Assembly (NCBI GenBank): GCA_022813625.1
Contig: JAKLMB010000013.1
Location: 927,786-991,785, forward strand
DNA: 64,000 bases
Source of the DNA: Aaosphaeria pasadenensis
Lineage: Eukaryota > Ascomycota > Dothideomycetes > Pleosporales
Direction of reading: 5' to 3'
The notes under the pieces are model-generated. The model searched no databases. It was not told where the DNA came from and worked only from the letters and a program-made list of their open reading frames with translations. Position numbers and translations under genes: made by a program. Positions 42,919 to 54,528 of the stretch are shown piece after piece (positions within the stretch are counted from its first letter, which is position 1; each line of letters starts with the position of its first letter).

Positions 42919-45900
42919 TTATATCAACGCACTTCCCGCCAGTTCTACTGCATCGAGTGCCGTTTGACAATCTCCACAATACGTATTGACCCATTCTTGA
43001 ACATCCTTCTGGCCCTTCCTACCTTTTCCCTCCAAGAAGGCCTCGACCTGTCCACATTTTGCAGTCTCGTCCTTCAGCCAGCTTTCATATTCTGCTGCAA
43101 TGACCTCCTTTTCGATGCGGTTGACGACGCGTAGGGCCACTAAAAGATCATGTCGATGAGACCCCAAATTCTGGCGTGTGCGGTGCAGACGACTCTGTGC
43201 GTGGGATGTCGATAGAGAGGACAAAGGTGAAGCAGGAAGAGGTACTTTTGGGTTGGCGATGAGAGATGAAAATATCTGGTGACTAAAGCATAACATTAGA
43301 CATCTTGAATTCGATGGAAACCGTAGCTCTTACCACTTGTTGTCCTGGTTCAGCCGGAGCTTGGAACCCGGAACAATTGTCGTCTCGTTGCTCTTTACGA
43401 AAGTATCCTCCAAGTCCCGCAAATAGACCGCGCGAGTCATCGAATGGCTCGGTCCAACACCGAGTCTTGTCATAAATTTCGCTGCATTACGCTCCTCCCA
43501 CCATAGCCAAGTATCGCGACTGCTGTACATGAAATTCGTTGCGCCACTGATAACCAGCAAGGCAACCAGAATCTTATGAGCGGACAGCAGATTACCAAGG
43601 GAGGTAAACGCGGCTAATATCCAGCTCATTACAGTCGACAATATGCTAATGATGACATTTCCAATCAGTTGAGCTATGACGGACCCCGTCGTTTGGGGCT
43701 GTAGCTTGAATTTTCTAGGGCGGTTAGGTGGAGGTATGTCCTGCGCAGCAATTTGGGATGCCTGGTTGACTACTCCGATCTGCCCAAAGATATTCGTGAC
43801 TTTATTTGTGTTCCTGTTGTGCCCTAACTTGGCGATCTGGTCATTCACTACATCGACAAGATCTTCTGCTTCAAGCTCAAGATCCTGCAGACCTTGTCGT
43901 TCAATCAGTTTCTTTGCGAAGCGGGGATTTCGAGCCCAGTCGACCTTCACATATATTGCCAACTTGCATTTCGCTTTTGAAACATGGGTGATGATGATCT
44001 TGTTCATGAGGACGAACCGATCCGCTCCAGGCAGGTACCAAGGTGTCTTTCGGTCCGCAACAACATAGCAAAGGTGGTCATTCAGGACTTCAATGATTTG
44101 GTAATCATTTATGACAACCGCACCCTGATTTCCGGGTTGCTCAATTTCGTACTCGAAATCGCGACGTTGTAGTCCTTGGTCGTTCGTGGTCCATGGGCCT
44201 TGGACGACCCGCTGGGCCCAGCGTTCCCGATACAACATCTGGAAAACAGCACTTTTATCTCCAAACAGAATGTGAAACAAGCCCTTCGCGCTAATGTCGA
44301 ATTCTTTTTCGATGGCAATTTGTGTCATACCTCGTGGAGTGAAATTGACGGGCTGAGACGGAAGCTTGAACTTGGTCGTATTTCTGGCGGCGGTCCCTGA
44401 TGGACCAAAGAGATTGCCGTCGATTCTGAGGCTAGTCTTGATGTCCTTTCCACCGTAGCCAGAATCCATAGGTGTATGTATGGATATGTCTTCCCAACTC
44501 TCGGCACTCGGTGAATGGTCTTGATCTGCGACCTCGAGCTTGATCAATCTCTTTACCACTTCCTCCAAACTATTCTCCCCTGTACTGGCGTTGCGAACAA
44601 GAAAATTCAATCGAAGTAAGAGAAGTTTCAGTGGCTCGAGAAAGGTTTTCACGGTAATCCTTGTTGCGCCGTCCTCTCTTGAGCCAGGCTTGAAATGGAT
44701 GAAAAGGAAGTCACAATCTTTCCCTGGCGCAGCAGTAACCTCCTCAATGGATCCCATGGTGATACCCGTAATGAGAACGAGGCCCAAGTGGTTACTGTAG
44801 AAGTATATGTCCCTTGGAGTGACGTAGACGCGACCCGGAAATTCTTGCTGGTCTGTAGGATTCCAAACCGCACGGAACACTAGTATAACCTTGTCCTCCC
44901 GGGGCGCACTAGGGAAAAGTGTACGGAATTGGGCATCTTGCATACGTAGAGCCAGCGGATAATAATTTGGAAAGTCATCGGTGACGACTGTGGGCCTTAG
45001 AGAGGGCGACGGCGCTGGGCCGCCCATGCTCATGGTCTTCCGATGGGAGGAGCCAGGCGCAGGAGTTATACTTGCTGAAGATGGATCCCCAGAAGAGCCA
45101 TCACCAGGCTTGTCCAATGGCTCTAGAGCGGGGGGAGAGTTGACCGGACTCGACGGTCTCGAAGCACTTTGTTCATTGCGGATTGGGTGAACCTCTCCAC
45201 GTTCAAGCCGATTAATATATCCCCAGTTGACAGACCCCCATAAATTGGCCATCAACCCACCAGGCATATTGCCCGATCGCCCCAGACTAATCCCTCGCTC
45301 GCCGCTTACGGCAACAGCTGCTTTACTCAGATTTGTCGGTGCAGGAGGATTGGCAAGAGTGGATGGCGCAAGGCTGCTTGTGGGTAGGGTCTGGCCCATC
45401 ACCAAGCGGGTATCGGGCAATCCAGGGGCAGGTGCTGTTATCTGCCCTACTTGAACGATATTATGACTGGCCGAAGCTAGACTTGCTGAAATCAGACTGG
45501 CGATACCGCCGGTAGCAGAGGAGGGGTTGCTCGAGCTTAATTGAGGCCCCAGCGTTGATTTTCGAGTAAGGTCAAGTTTCTCCATGATACGAGCAGCATG
45601 GTCGCGACGACTACCTTCGCCCTCACGTTCGAATCCGGTCTTTGAGCGTGTGACGTCAAAACTCCCGCGCGATGCTAAACTTTCCGCGCCAGGCAATGCC
45701 AGTGTTTCTGCTCTATCAAGTCCGCTTATATCATCGCTAGGGTGTGCTGCATGGCCCTCGGAAGTCTTCGCAGCGAACTCGGGGGCGACAGGTGGACTGA
45801 TCGAGAATGCAGCATCAACAGAGCCCGACGACATAGCTCCATCCTTAGATGAGTCTTCCAGAGCTTTCCGCTTAGCAACCTCAAACGCGGAAATCCATTC

Positions 45901-47106
45901 AGTGAGGTCATGCTGTGTTTCGGCCTGCAAAAGCACAGTGGTATCCTTGGTCTTCACCTCAAAACAAAACCGTCGTTCTTCCTGGAATGCAGGTCGGATC
46001 CCGCAAAGGAGTACGCCAATCTTTTCAGATTCTTCGACAGCGCCCGAGCGTGTACCTTGGGTCAACCAGCCAAATATTCCGTTTTTTACGAAGAACCATC
46101 TCCTTACCCAATACGTCCGGGCAGGTTTGCCTGTTATTGTGCGCTGGAAAAGCCAACCCTGTTTCTCCGCCTTTTCCTGCGAAGAGTCCAATTTCGACGC
46201 CGTAGAGATATTTGCGGTTGAAGGAGCTTGGGTACCGAGGTATGGAACTGTGGACGCCGCATAGTCGTCCAAGTCTCGAGAAGGGCGCGCTGCCACCTCG
46301 GCGTTTGTTTCAATCTGCTGTCTGGCTAGATGTAGTTCTCTTTTAAAAACACGCTCGCCGTTCTCCATCTCTTTACTCCAACCGCGGACACGATCAATAT
46401 CTGCGCTCCACATACCAAAACTTTTGTTCGAGTTGTCGCGAGCTGTTTTCATTTCACGCCACTGTTCGTTGATAACTTTGACGAGGATTCTGTCCAGTGT
46501 ACTCCTGACCTGCGGTGCCATGACGCAAAAGTCCATGCTTGCTTTCAAATACGCTCGCCGTGCTTCATGCAATTGGAAGGCGTCTTCTCTGAGCGAAGAT
46601 GGTTCTTTGGTCTTTGCTTGTCCAGCATATCGCGCTATTGCGCCATCGAAAGTGCGCTGACTGTTCTCCAAATTCTTGCGCGCGTCTTTCAACATACGTA
46701 GATCGTTCTGAAGAAATGCCCGTATCGGATCACAAACAGTCGTCTCTGCTCGTTTCATACCACGCAAAGTGTTATTCCAGAATTCCCGTGCACCTTCCCC
46801 AAATCTTTTCAAAGCCAAAACTGTGTAATCATGGTCGAGGACAGCCTCGGACAGCTGCAACGGTGGATGCGATGTTTGGACGTAACTATCTACGAGGGAT
46901 TGCAGCGCATGCATTTCGTTCGCGAGTTTCGAGACAGCTCGAATGTGCGAGTCCAGCCATCGTTCGATCAGGTCGATTTGATCACCGAGGTGGACAGCGG
47001 TCGCGCGAAACGTGGGCGAATCGAGAGCAGCCTCTTTTATTGTGACGGGTCTGTTTTGGTCAACTATCTGATCAGATGAGAGTTTGCTGCGCCAACGGGT
47101 TGTCAT
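42919..47106 (-). CDS. LAM1/LAM3 (Sip3/Ysp1)-type sterol transfer protein: BAR, PH, GRAM-like, VASt, membrane anchor
   Basis: Exon 1 runs 47106-43334 and exon 2 43282-42919 on the minus strand, split by a 51-base gtaaga..tttag intron; 1378 residues. Without the splice the long frame would end in TGG-TAA, which is in fact the donor, and exon 2 would look like a separate small gene 34 bases away. Domains: BAR-like helices about 25-265; PH 314-417 (QGWLFQR.. to ..LTEWISAFE); Ser/Pro-rich linker; GRAM-like about 720-830; VASt (StART-like) about 935-1092; hydrophobic anchor about 1147-1190; a helical C-terminal tail from exon 2. Family members sit at ER-plasma membrane contacts and move sterol. 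It shares a 379-base divergent promoter with KRI1. Confidence 0.87.
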
Positions 47107-47485
47107 ACATCAAAGAAAGTGGTTTCGCAACGGGCTCCAGCGTCGGCGGCTGGGAAGTCTCAGCTGCCATCCCAAGGAAGGAAACTGAACAAAATTATAG
47201 AAAAGGGGTACCGTATGTATAGCAGCAGAATCAAATTAACACATTTAAAGGTATACTACAAGGCATGAGTGCAAGTGAAGGGAGAAACGTGGGGATTGCT
47301 CGTTCGCGGATGCGTGGCTGCTTGCATCCTTCGATAGACACCGACGTCAGACCCCGGTCGCCGAAATGTTTATCCGCTCCTTTTGATGCTCGGAGGTTTC
47401 CAAATCTTGGCGCTCGAGAAATTTAGTGGGTCCTTTCAACTTTTACACCTGCAACATCAGATTTTTCGTATCACCACTGTCCACT
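47107..47485. promoter_or_regulatory. Bidirectional promoter, LAM-like / KRI1
   Basis: A 379-base space between divergent start codons. Both genes must be driven from here. No TATA element stands out, which is usual for housekeeping promoters. Confidence 0.6.
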
Positions 47486-49482
47486 ATGGCGGAAAAGAAA
47501 AAGATTAGGTCTCGTGGAGACTTACAGCATGAGAAACCTGCGCAAGGTCGAGAGAGGCCCGCGAAGAAAGCAAAGCTCCTGGACGACAGCGATGAAGATA
47601 GTGACGGCTCCAACGGCGAAGGCGGAGGAGTATCGCTGAACATCAACGAGGAATACGCGAAGCGTTTCGAGCACAACAAGAAACGGATTGAGCTTCAAAA
47701 ATGTATGTATCATATACTCTGATGATATCAACTGCGCTGACCACTTTAGTGGAGGAAAAGTATGGCAAGAAAGGGTTCAAAAACGGTGCGGCAGATATCC
47801 AAGACGATGAATCCGACGTAGATTCACAAGAAGGAGTATCAGAGGACGACGAGGCAGAATTTGCTACTGAGGCACTCGATGCTGAAATCGCCGCAACTTT
47901 GAACGCAATTCGATCGAAAGACCCACGCGTGTACGACAAGAGCGCCACATTCTACCGATCTGTCCAAGACGACAATGAATCTACAAGCCGGGCGGCGACC
48001 AAGGAAAGTTCAATGACACTCAAGGACTATCATACGAAGAACCTGCTCGAGGGCAAATTTGAAGCGGATGACGAAGACGAGGTTCCCCAGAAGACCTATA
48101 ATGAGGAGATGGAAGAAGCCAAGCAAAACCTTCTGAAGGAGGCGCAAGCTGATTCTCAGAGTGATGCCGAAGATTCCAATGAATTTTTGGTCGCAAAGTC
48201 GAAACCAGATGCCTCGAAAAAGCAACGAGCACGGATCACCGAAGACGACGTTGAAAAGGCCGAACAGGACCCAGAAAACTTTCTCTCCAATTTTATGGCC
48301 TCCCGAGCCTGGGTACCCACCGATGCATCTCAGTGGAAACCACTGGAGTCTGACGAGTCTGACGAGGATGAACGGGCCGAGGAATATGAAGATGCGTACA
48401 ACATGTACTTCGAGGATCCCGCTACACAGAACGAGAAGCTCGTCACTTATGCACGTGACGCTGTCGCTAGCACAACTGTTCGACGTGAAGAAAAAAGCGG
48501 TCGTCGAAAGGCACGAGAAGCTGCTAGGGCAAAACGCGAGGCAGAGAAGCAAGAAAGGGAAGGAGAGGTTGCACGCCTACGGAAGCTCAAGATCGAGGAG
48601 ATGGAAGGCAAAGTCAACAAGATTCGCAAAATAGGAGGCTTCAACGGTAAGAACTTCGATATTGAGGACTGGGCCGACGTACTCGAGGCGGATTGGTCTG
48701 ACGAGCAATGGGATGCTGAGATGCGCAAGCGTTTTGACGATGCCTATTACGATGAAGTCGAAGCTAACGGAGATTCTGACGACAATGGAAGCAAGAAGAA
48801 GAGAAAGCCCCAAAAACCCAAATTTGATGATGATATTGACATCAAAGATCTTGTTCCTGACTTCGACGACGAAGGGGATCAGGAGCCCACATTCTCGCTC
48901 TCAGACGAACACGACGCCAGTGCCGGCTCGGATATGGATGTTGACGGTACTGAAGATACGCCTAAACAGTCCAAGTCTTCTCGACAGCACAAACAGGAGC
49001 GTGCTGATGCAAAAAGCGCTTCTCGTCGCGACCGCCGGCTCATCGAGAATCTCGTGGATGCGAGCCTAGAATTCGAGAAGAGTTTGGCGTCTAACTCGAA
49101 GGCGCCATCTAGGTTTCAGTATCGAGAAACATCTCCCACCTCATTTGGCCTTACGCCGCGCGATATTCTTCTTGCTACCGATGCCCAGTTGAATGAATTT
49201 GCAGGCTTAAAGAAATTGGCCAGCTTCAGGGATCCGGCGAAGAAGAAAAAGGATCGCAAGCACTTAAGCAAGAAAGCAAGGCTTCGTCAATGGCGCATGG
49301 ACACTTTTGGAGATTCCGAAGAGCCAACAGGCGGATTCGAGGTCCTACTGGGTAATGAGGAAACGGCAGAATCCAGTAGCAAACCCAACCGTACGGAAGT
49401 AGACATTAGGGAAGGCGACGGCAGCGGGAAAAGGAAAAAGAGAAGGAGCAAGAAACGAAAGGCATCCTCATTAGACATCTAA
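47486..49482 (+). CDS. KRI1: KRI1-like ribosome biogenesis factor
   Basis: Two exons, 47486-47702 and 47750-49482 (gtatgt donor, ctttag acceptor), give 649 residues. The ATG at 47486 follows a frame that extends only through GTG. The diagnostic block LNINEEYAKRFEHNKKR.. continuing across the intron into LEEKYGKKGF, then EALDAEIAATLNAIRSKDPR, is typical of the KRI1 family. Kri1 works in the nucleolus with Krr1 in 40S subunit assembly. The protein is highly acidic in the middle, with a central Arg/Lys-rich coiled coil (about 270-320), the Kri1 C-terminal region (DWADVLEADWSDEQWDAEM, about 390-410), and a strongly basic nuclear/nucleolar signal at the end (KRKKRRSKKRK). Confidence 0.92.
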
Positions 49483-50196
49483 TTGTTTGTCTCCATGGCC
49501 AGAATCTTGTCGTCCAACAAACCCTTCACCTGTACATCCTGCCCTATCAGTCGCAATGAATACCACTGCTCATCGTTCTATATCGCTTAACAACATCAAA
49601 TCGTGAGGGAAGCAGGCCCCAACTACCTAGCAGTATTTATCTATTACCTCTCATCTCGTGTTCCTGTGTTCAAACTCCGCCTATATACGACACAAGGGTT
49701 GATTGGAATCTGAGCAGTAAGAGATTTGACAGCCTCGAAATTAACTACGTATTATGACTAGTTTGAGACTTGCAGAGGTGTGCATTAACATCGCTGATCC
49801 GCTGTTGTGGACGTTATAGCGTGCTTCTCCTTCATAGCATATAACTACCCGAACATGATTGTCATACACTCGTTGTCTGTGCACATACGTGTAACTACCC
49901 CAGTTTAAGTAATATTTACTTCGTACATAGTCTACACTTCGCCTGCACGAAGGCTTGCCAAGTAAACAGGGATTGGGTCTCACCCCGCCTCAGCCTCTCA
50001 ATACCCCAACATGACGTCCTCTTACACTCCGAGAAGTTTCCAGTGTAATCACACAAGGAACAGTTCTAACAGACCCAACAGGTCGTTCAGCGAGTCCCTC
50101 GGGACACCGTTATCTATAACTTCGTCGCTCGTGATAAGGTTCGGATGCAGGGCTCCTCTGTCCGGGTCCTAGCCTCGGTCACATACAATCTTGCTT
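49483..50196. other. Intergenic, nothing seen
   Basis: KRI1 3' region and promoter of the kinase gene. No frames of interest. Confidence 0.5.
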
Positions 50197-52815
50197 ATGG
50201 CTTCAGAAGGCTCTGAACTAATCCTACAGGCATGGTTTCCCTCTAGCCGAGACAAGACAATTGAGAGGAAACCGCTCACGGAGTCAGATATAAGGGACAT
50301 TACGGACGCACTTCACCGAACCTCGAAACCCGGCTGGGATAAGGTCCCAAGGATATTTAGCGTTCTTAAGATCATTGACAAGGTCGAGGACATTGACAGC
50401 TTTTTGGGAGAGGACATTTCGGATGTTTGGTTCCCATTCTCGCAAAAGACTTTACCAGTTTCGTTCAAGGACCCTTCCGCCAGATTGGATTTTCTGGCTG
50501 CGCAACAGTTCGTCTACAACACAAAGGCCTTTGATCTGGAACGAGAGCAAACCAGACATGGTCATTTCCCTGAGACCCGCGATGTTCCGCTCAAAAAGAT
50601 AGGAGAACTTGGCAAAGGTGCATATGGTTATGTTGATCGAGTTGTCAGCACCATCAGCCACAGAGAGTATGCCCGAAAGCTAATTCGCCGAGGCATAACA
50701 TTCAAGAGGGATAGGGAAATTCTTCGAGCATTTGAGCGAGAATTATCAAGTTTGAAGCGCTTATCTCAACAACACAAGCATATTATAGAGCTTATCGGAA
50801 GCTATACGGACCCACGATACGTAGGTATCCTCATGCTGCCAGTCGCTGATTCCAATCTCTTCCAATTCCTGAATCTACCTCTTGGAGCTGCAGAGCTGTC
50901 TCTACTTCGGAATTTTTTCGGTTGCCTGACTTCGGCTCTGTGCTTTCTTCATGATCATCGAATCCGCCACAAAGACATTAAGCCTCAGAATGTACTGGTC
51001 AAAGATGGGCACGTCTTCCTTACCGACTTTGGTATCTCCTTGGACTGGTCAGAGCTCAGCCACAGCACCACTACAGGACCTACGGGCTCAACACCTCGCT
51101 ATGGCTCTCCCGAGGTTTCCCAACATATCGCTCGTAGTTCCTCTTCAGATGTGTGGTCCTTAGGCTGCGTATTCTTAGAAATATGGACAGTACTGAGGAA
51201 GCAGACCACTCAAAGTCTCTATGATCATATGCAAAGCACGGGCACACAATCCAGTTGTTATGCTTCAAATCTTGATGGCGTACTCCTCTGGATCAAAGAA
51301 ACCGAAAACCTCCCTGGTCTTCTGACAGACAATGCACCAACGACATGGATTTTACACATGCTGAAAGAAGACCGTGAAGAGCGCTGGACTGCACATACGT
51401 TATGGCAGAATATTCATGAGCAGTGTAGCGACCCCACGACACCATTTGCGTTCTGCGGTCTATGCTGCTTGAACAATGACGATTCTGCTGAAAGCGTATT
51501 GTCCTCAATAAATGACATGGGCTACACAAGACCAGAGGTGCCCAAACTATCTACAGAGGCATGTCAACTATTGGACAATTCGCCTGCAGGCAATGAATCT
51601 ATAGAAGCTGCCGGACGGGCTACTACTTTCACTACACCTGAAATATTCGTGAAAGCTCCGGATGACCCGGAGCCGATCTGCCGGGACCCATTGCAAAGAT
51701 CAAATGTTACCGATTTGAAGACGAAAGCAATACCAGCAGATGGGTTCTACAGTGATCCGTACACACAAGATCTGCTGCCTTTATCTCGGCCCCCGAACGC
51801 TAAGCCATTAAAAGTTGGAGCCGTTGGGAACACTTCAAACGTAGCGGAGGGACCAGTCGCTACGAAGACGTCTATCCCAAGTCAGAGTGACACTTCTGAC
51901 GAATACATATCGAGCGATGAAACCCCTATATGCGACAAGATAGTCGAAGCTAGAAGCCACAATCTCACTGCCCAGAACCTAAGTCAACTCAATGCTAGGG
52001 TTTTGGCCACGATAACGAGATCAAAGACATCAGCCGATGTTACGTGTGTGTCCCCGGAATGGATTCTTAATTGGATAATCTCAGGTCACACCAAATTGAA
52101 TTCCACGGCCAACTTGAGGGGAACCTCGGATGAAAGGCTTACAGAAACATCGGTCAAGTCAACCAACACGGACAAGATAACACATAGCGGGCAACATGTC
52201 TTCGGGATGAACCAGGCCACAACATCGACATCCTCATTTGGAAGTACAGAGGTAGGAAGTACAGAGGCCGTCACAGATTTCCATAGACCGTGGCGGCCGT
52301 CAAGCCGTAATAGCAAGGCGCCTCCGTTCGATTATGGGAAAACTGCTTATGGGAAAAAGATCGACTCCCAGTTGAAATGGGTTGAGAACTATATTCAGAC
52401 ACAACGTCACGACGAGCTTTACTGCCCGAGCACACAATGTGGATTTCCAATCGCACCTATAAGTTATCGACGAACAAGATCATCTGGAAATATATACGGT
52501 GTCTGCGATAATTGTTCTACCAAAGCATGCACATTCTGCAAAAGGGAATATCTTTCTGGTCACAATTGTAACGTAGAGGAGTTCAACATCACTACGCAGG
52601 ATAGAGCTGAACATGGACTCGCCAACGCTCCTGCAAATTTTGGATCCCGTTTCCAAGATCCAATTATTGGCGCAGAACGACCTAGAATACGTCAACTAAA
52701 ACGGCGCACAACTACTAAGGACTTTCCCAATCATTTTCAAACACCGCTTCCTGATTCCAGATACGGGCAACCCTCTACTTGCGAAAATTGGATGGAACCC
52801 TGTGGCCAATGGTAA
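50197..52815 (+). CDS. Protein kinase with C-terminal IBR-like zinc module
   Basis: A frame of 872 residues from the ATG at 50197. Residues about 1-125 are an unrecognised N-terminal region. The kinase domain (about 130-405) has a glycine loop GELGKGAYG, a Lys in YARKLIR, an HKD-type catalytic loop (IRHKDIKPQNVLV, in place of HRD), an intact DFG and a GSTPRYGSPE activation segment, so activity is likely. A low-complexity middle follows; CVSPEWILNWIISG is faintly BRCT-like. Residues about 741-793 carry C-x4-C, then C-x2-C-x4-C-x2-C, His and Cys, close to the in-between-RING pattern. The frame ends in TGG-TAA inside a gtaaga string, so a short last exon is possible: intron 52812-52863, new stop at 52906. 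Confidence 0.8.
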   Translation: MASEGSELILQAWFPSSRDKTIERKPLTESDIRDITDALHRTSKPGWDKVPRIFSVLKIIDKVEDIDSFLGEDISDVWFPFSQKTLPVSFKDPSARLDFLAAQQFVYNTKAFDLEREQTRHGHFPETRDVPLKKIGELGKGAYGYVDRVVSTISHREYARKLIRRGITFKRDREILRAFERELSSLKRLSQQHKHIIELIGSYTDPRYVGILMLPVADSNLFQFLNLPLGAAELSLLRNFFGCLTSALCFLHDHRIRHKDIKPQNVLVKDGHVFLTDFGISLDWSELSHSTTTGPTGSTPRYGSPEVSQHIARSSSSDVWSLGCVFLEIWTVLRKQTTQSLYDHMQSTGTQSSCYASNLDGVLLWIKETENLPGLLTDNAPTTWILHMLKEDREERWTAHTLWQNIHEQCSDPTTPFAFCGLCCLNNDDSAESVLSSINDMGYTRPEVPKLSTEACQLLDNSPAGNESIEAAGRATTFTTPEIFVKAPDDPEPICRDPLQRSNVTDLKTKAIPADGFYSDPYTQDLLPLSRPPNAKPLKVGAVGNTSNVAEGPVATKTSIPSQSDTSDEYISSDETPICDKIVEARSHNLTAQNLSQLNARVLATITRSKTSADVTCVSPEWILNWIISGHTKLNSTANLRGTSDERLTETSVKSTNTDKITHSGQHVFGMNQATTSTSSFGSTEVGSTEAVTDFHRPWRPSSRNSKAPPFDYGKTAYGKKIDSQLKWVENYIQTQRHDELYCPSTQCGFPIAPISYRRTRSSGNIYGVCDNCSTKACTFCKREYLSGHNCNVEEFNITTQDRAEHGLANAPANFGSRFQDPIIGAERPRIRQLKRRTTTKDFPNHFQTPLPDSRYGQPSTCENWMEPCGQW

Positions 52816-54528
52816 GACCTCTATCACTGTATTCTACATGAAAGTGACTGATCGCATCTCAAGTACGGCGTGTAAATACTACTCTTATCCGGTTTTTATT
52901 TCGTAACTACTCCTAGCTTGCCTACCGAAGGTATCTTTAACGTATGGTCCTTCTTCCAAGAAGGAACAACGTACGGGGTAAATAATCATTCAAGAACATA
53001 CGCAGTCTTGTCCACGACACGCCATCGATCCGCAGGTGGATTTATGCTCGCTAATATACTAGGAATAAGCTGGCATAACTTGTGCTGAAGTCCTGCAAAG
53101 TTCTGTTTACGACAGTCTTAGTATCCTCCATGGGAACACTGCTTTTATACCTTCTCCAATCCCAGCTTCATTGAGATAGATGGTGCGCATGCCGATTCGA
53201 GTCCTCGGCACTCTCCATAGCCCATTCAATTGCATGAAATCTGGCCTACCATGTCCCAGATTCCGTGGCTGATACGTGGGCGGTGGTGTTGGGTGTGAAA
53301 TGTTGGGCGGGAGATGAGAATATGTCACAGCTTCGGTCTGTAGCGATTGCCAATGATTGAAAATTGAACACGGGAATGATCCGTGGGAAACACCCATTTA
53401 AACAGCAGTGGAGACTGTTCCGATTGATTGTCAATCATTAAAACCGCTATTGTATACGATACTGCACTCCACTGTGATTCTGGATACGGAAACATAGTCG
53501 AGCGGATATGCAAGTGCAGATACGTACGAGTAGATCAATGGCGTATAAACGGATTTCCTCACGATAAGCGTGCATAACGGATGATAACGTCACGATTGGA
53601 GCGTTAGTACCCCGTGAACACAACGTACTTGTGAATACACATAGTGGACTGCCTGTTCACGACTCGGTTAGCACAATAATATCTAATCAGGTCAAGCCAG
53701 AACTAGTCAGGTCCAGTCGACGGAGATGGCTGGGTGCATCGATTTTGGCGCCGCGAGCCGAAGGAAACAACACGATTGGGATTCCGTAGCCGCACTGACC
53801 TGCCTCCCCATAGGTTTCCGCCATCCCCACAGGCAGGTCTCCGCATAACGATTGTGCAAGGCTTTGTGCGGGCGCCGTTTCTACCAGAAGCATAAACAGC
53901 TCTAATTGGATGTTCATCGAAGGTTTCCTCAGAGCTGCTTTGCATCTACTTCGCTAGCTAATCAAGGACATCCAACTTCCAACACAGAAGTGGGTACTGC
54001 GTTCTGGGCTGGCGCCATTACGGAGAAAGATATAGAGGCTAACCTGAAGACTAAAACACACTCATACATTTTTGCGCAAATAGAAGTTCTGTATGAATCG
54101 TAACACCTCGACGAAGAGTGGCATACATTCCCGTTTCGGCATTTGTTAAGGTAGTCAATCATGGTGTATTTCCGTTGCTGCCGAATACGAACTGGCGGAT
54201 AACAAAATGATTGGTCGGATTCTAATCCGCGGGGGTCTACCGACGCTTTTGCTAGATCACACAACGAAGAGAGTCCTAGATCGGCGTCCTTTTCCCCACG
54301 GGGTATGGGACGATGCTCCACTTGATGCAAGCGCCTTCGTGTGCCGCCATTGTCTTATTCCCCAATGCTTCTCCGCAAAGGCATTGCTTCTCCGCAAAAG
54401 CCAAGGCAAACGTGCCCCAGATTATTGCAACTCTATATATGACGGGCTACAGACGTTGAGTTGAAGGGATATCCTCTAAGCACACATCTTTTCTTACCGA
54501 AGCCTGAGTCGAAAGCGATCAACACATC
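52816..54528. other. Intergenic; promoter of permease at its end
   Basis: Only short frames without homology that I recognise. A TATA-like ctctatatat lies at 54431-54440, about 90 bases before the permease ATG. Nothing else supported. Confidence 0.45.

Noticed and set aside
45584..46264. 226-codon plus-strand frame
   Set aside because: Antisense to the LAM-like gene's linker and PH region; no independent support.
53107..53397. 96-codon minus-strand frame
   Set aside because: No homology recognised, no start context or splice partner; reads like chance.
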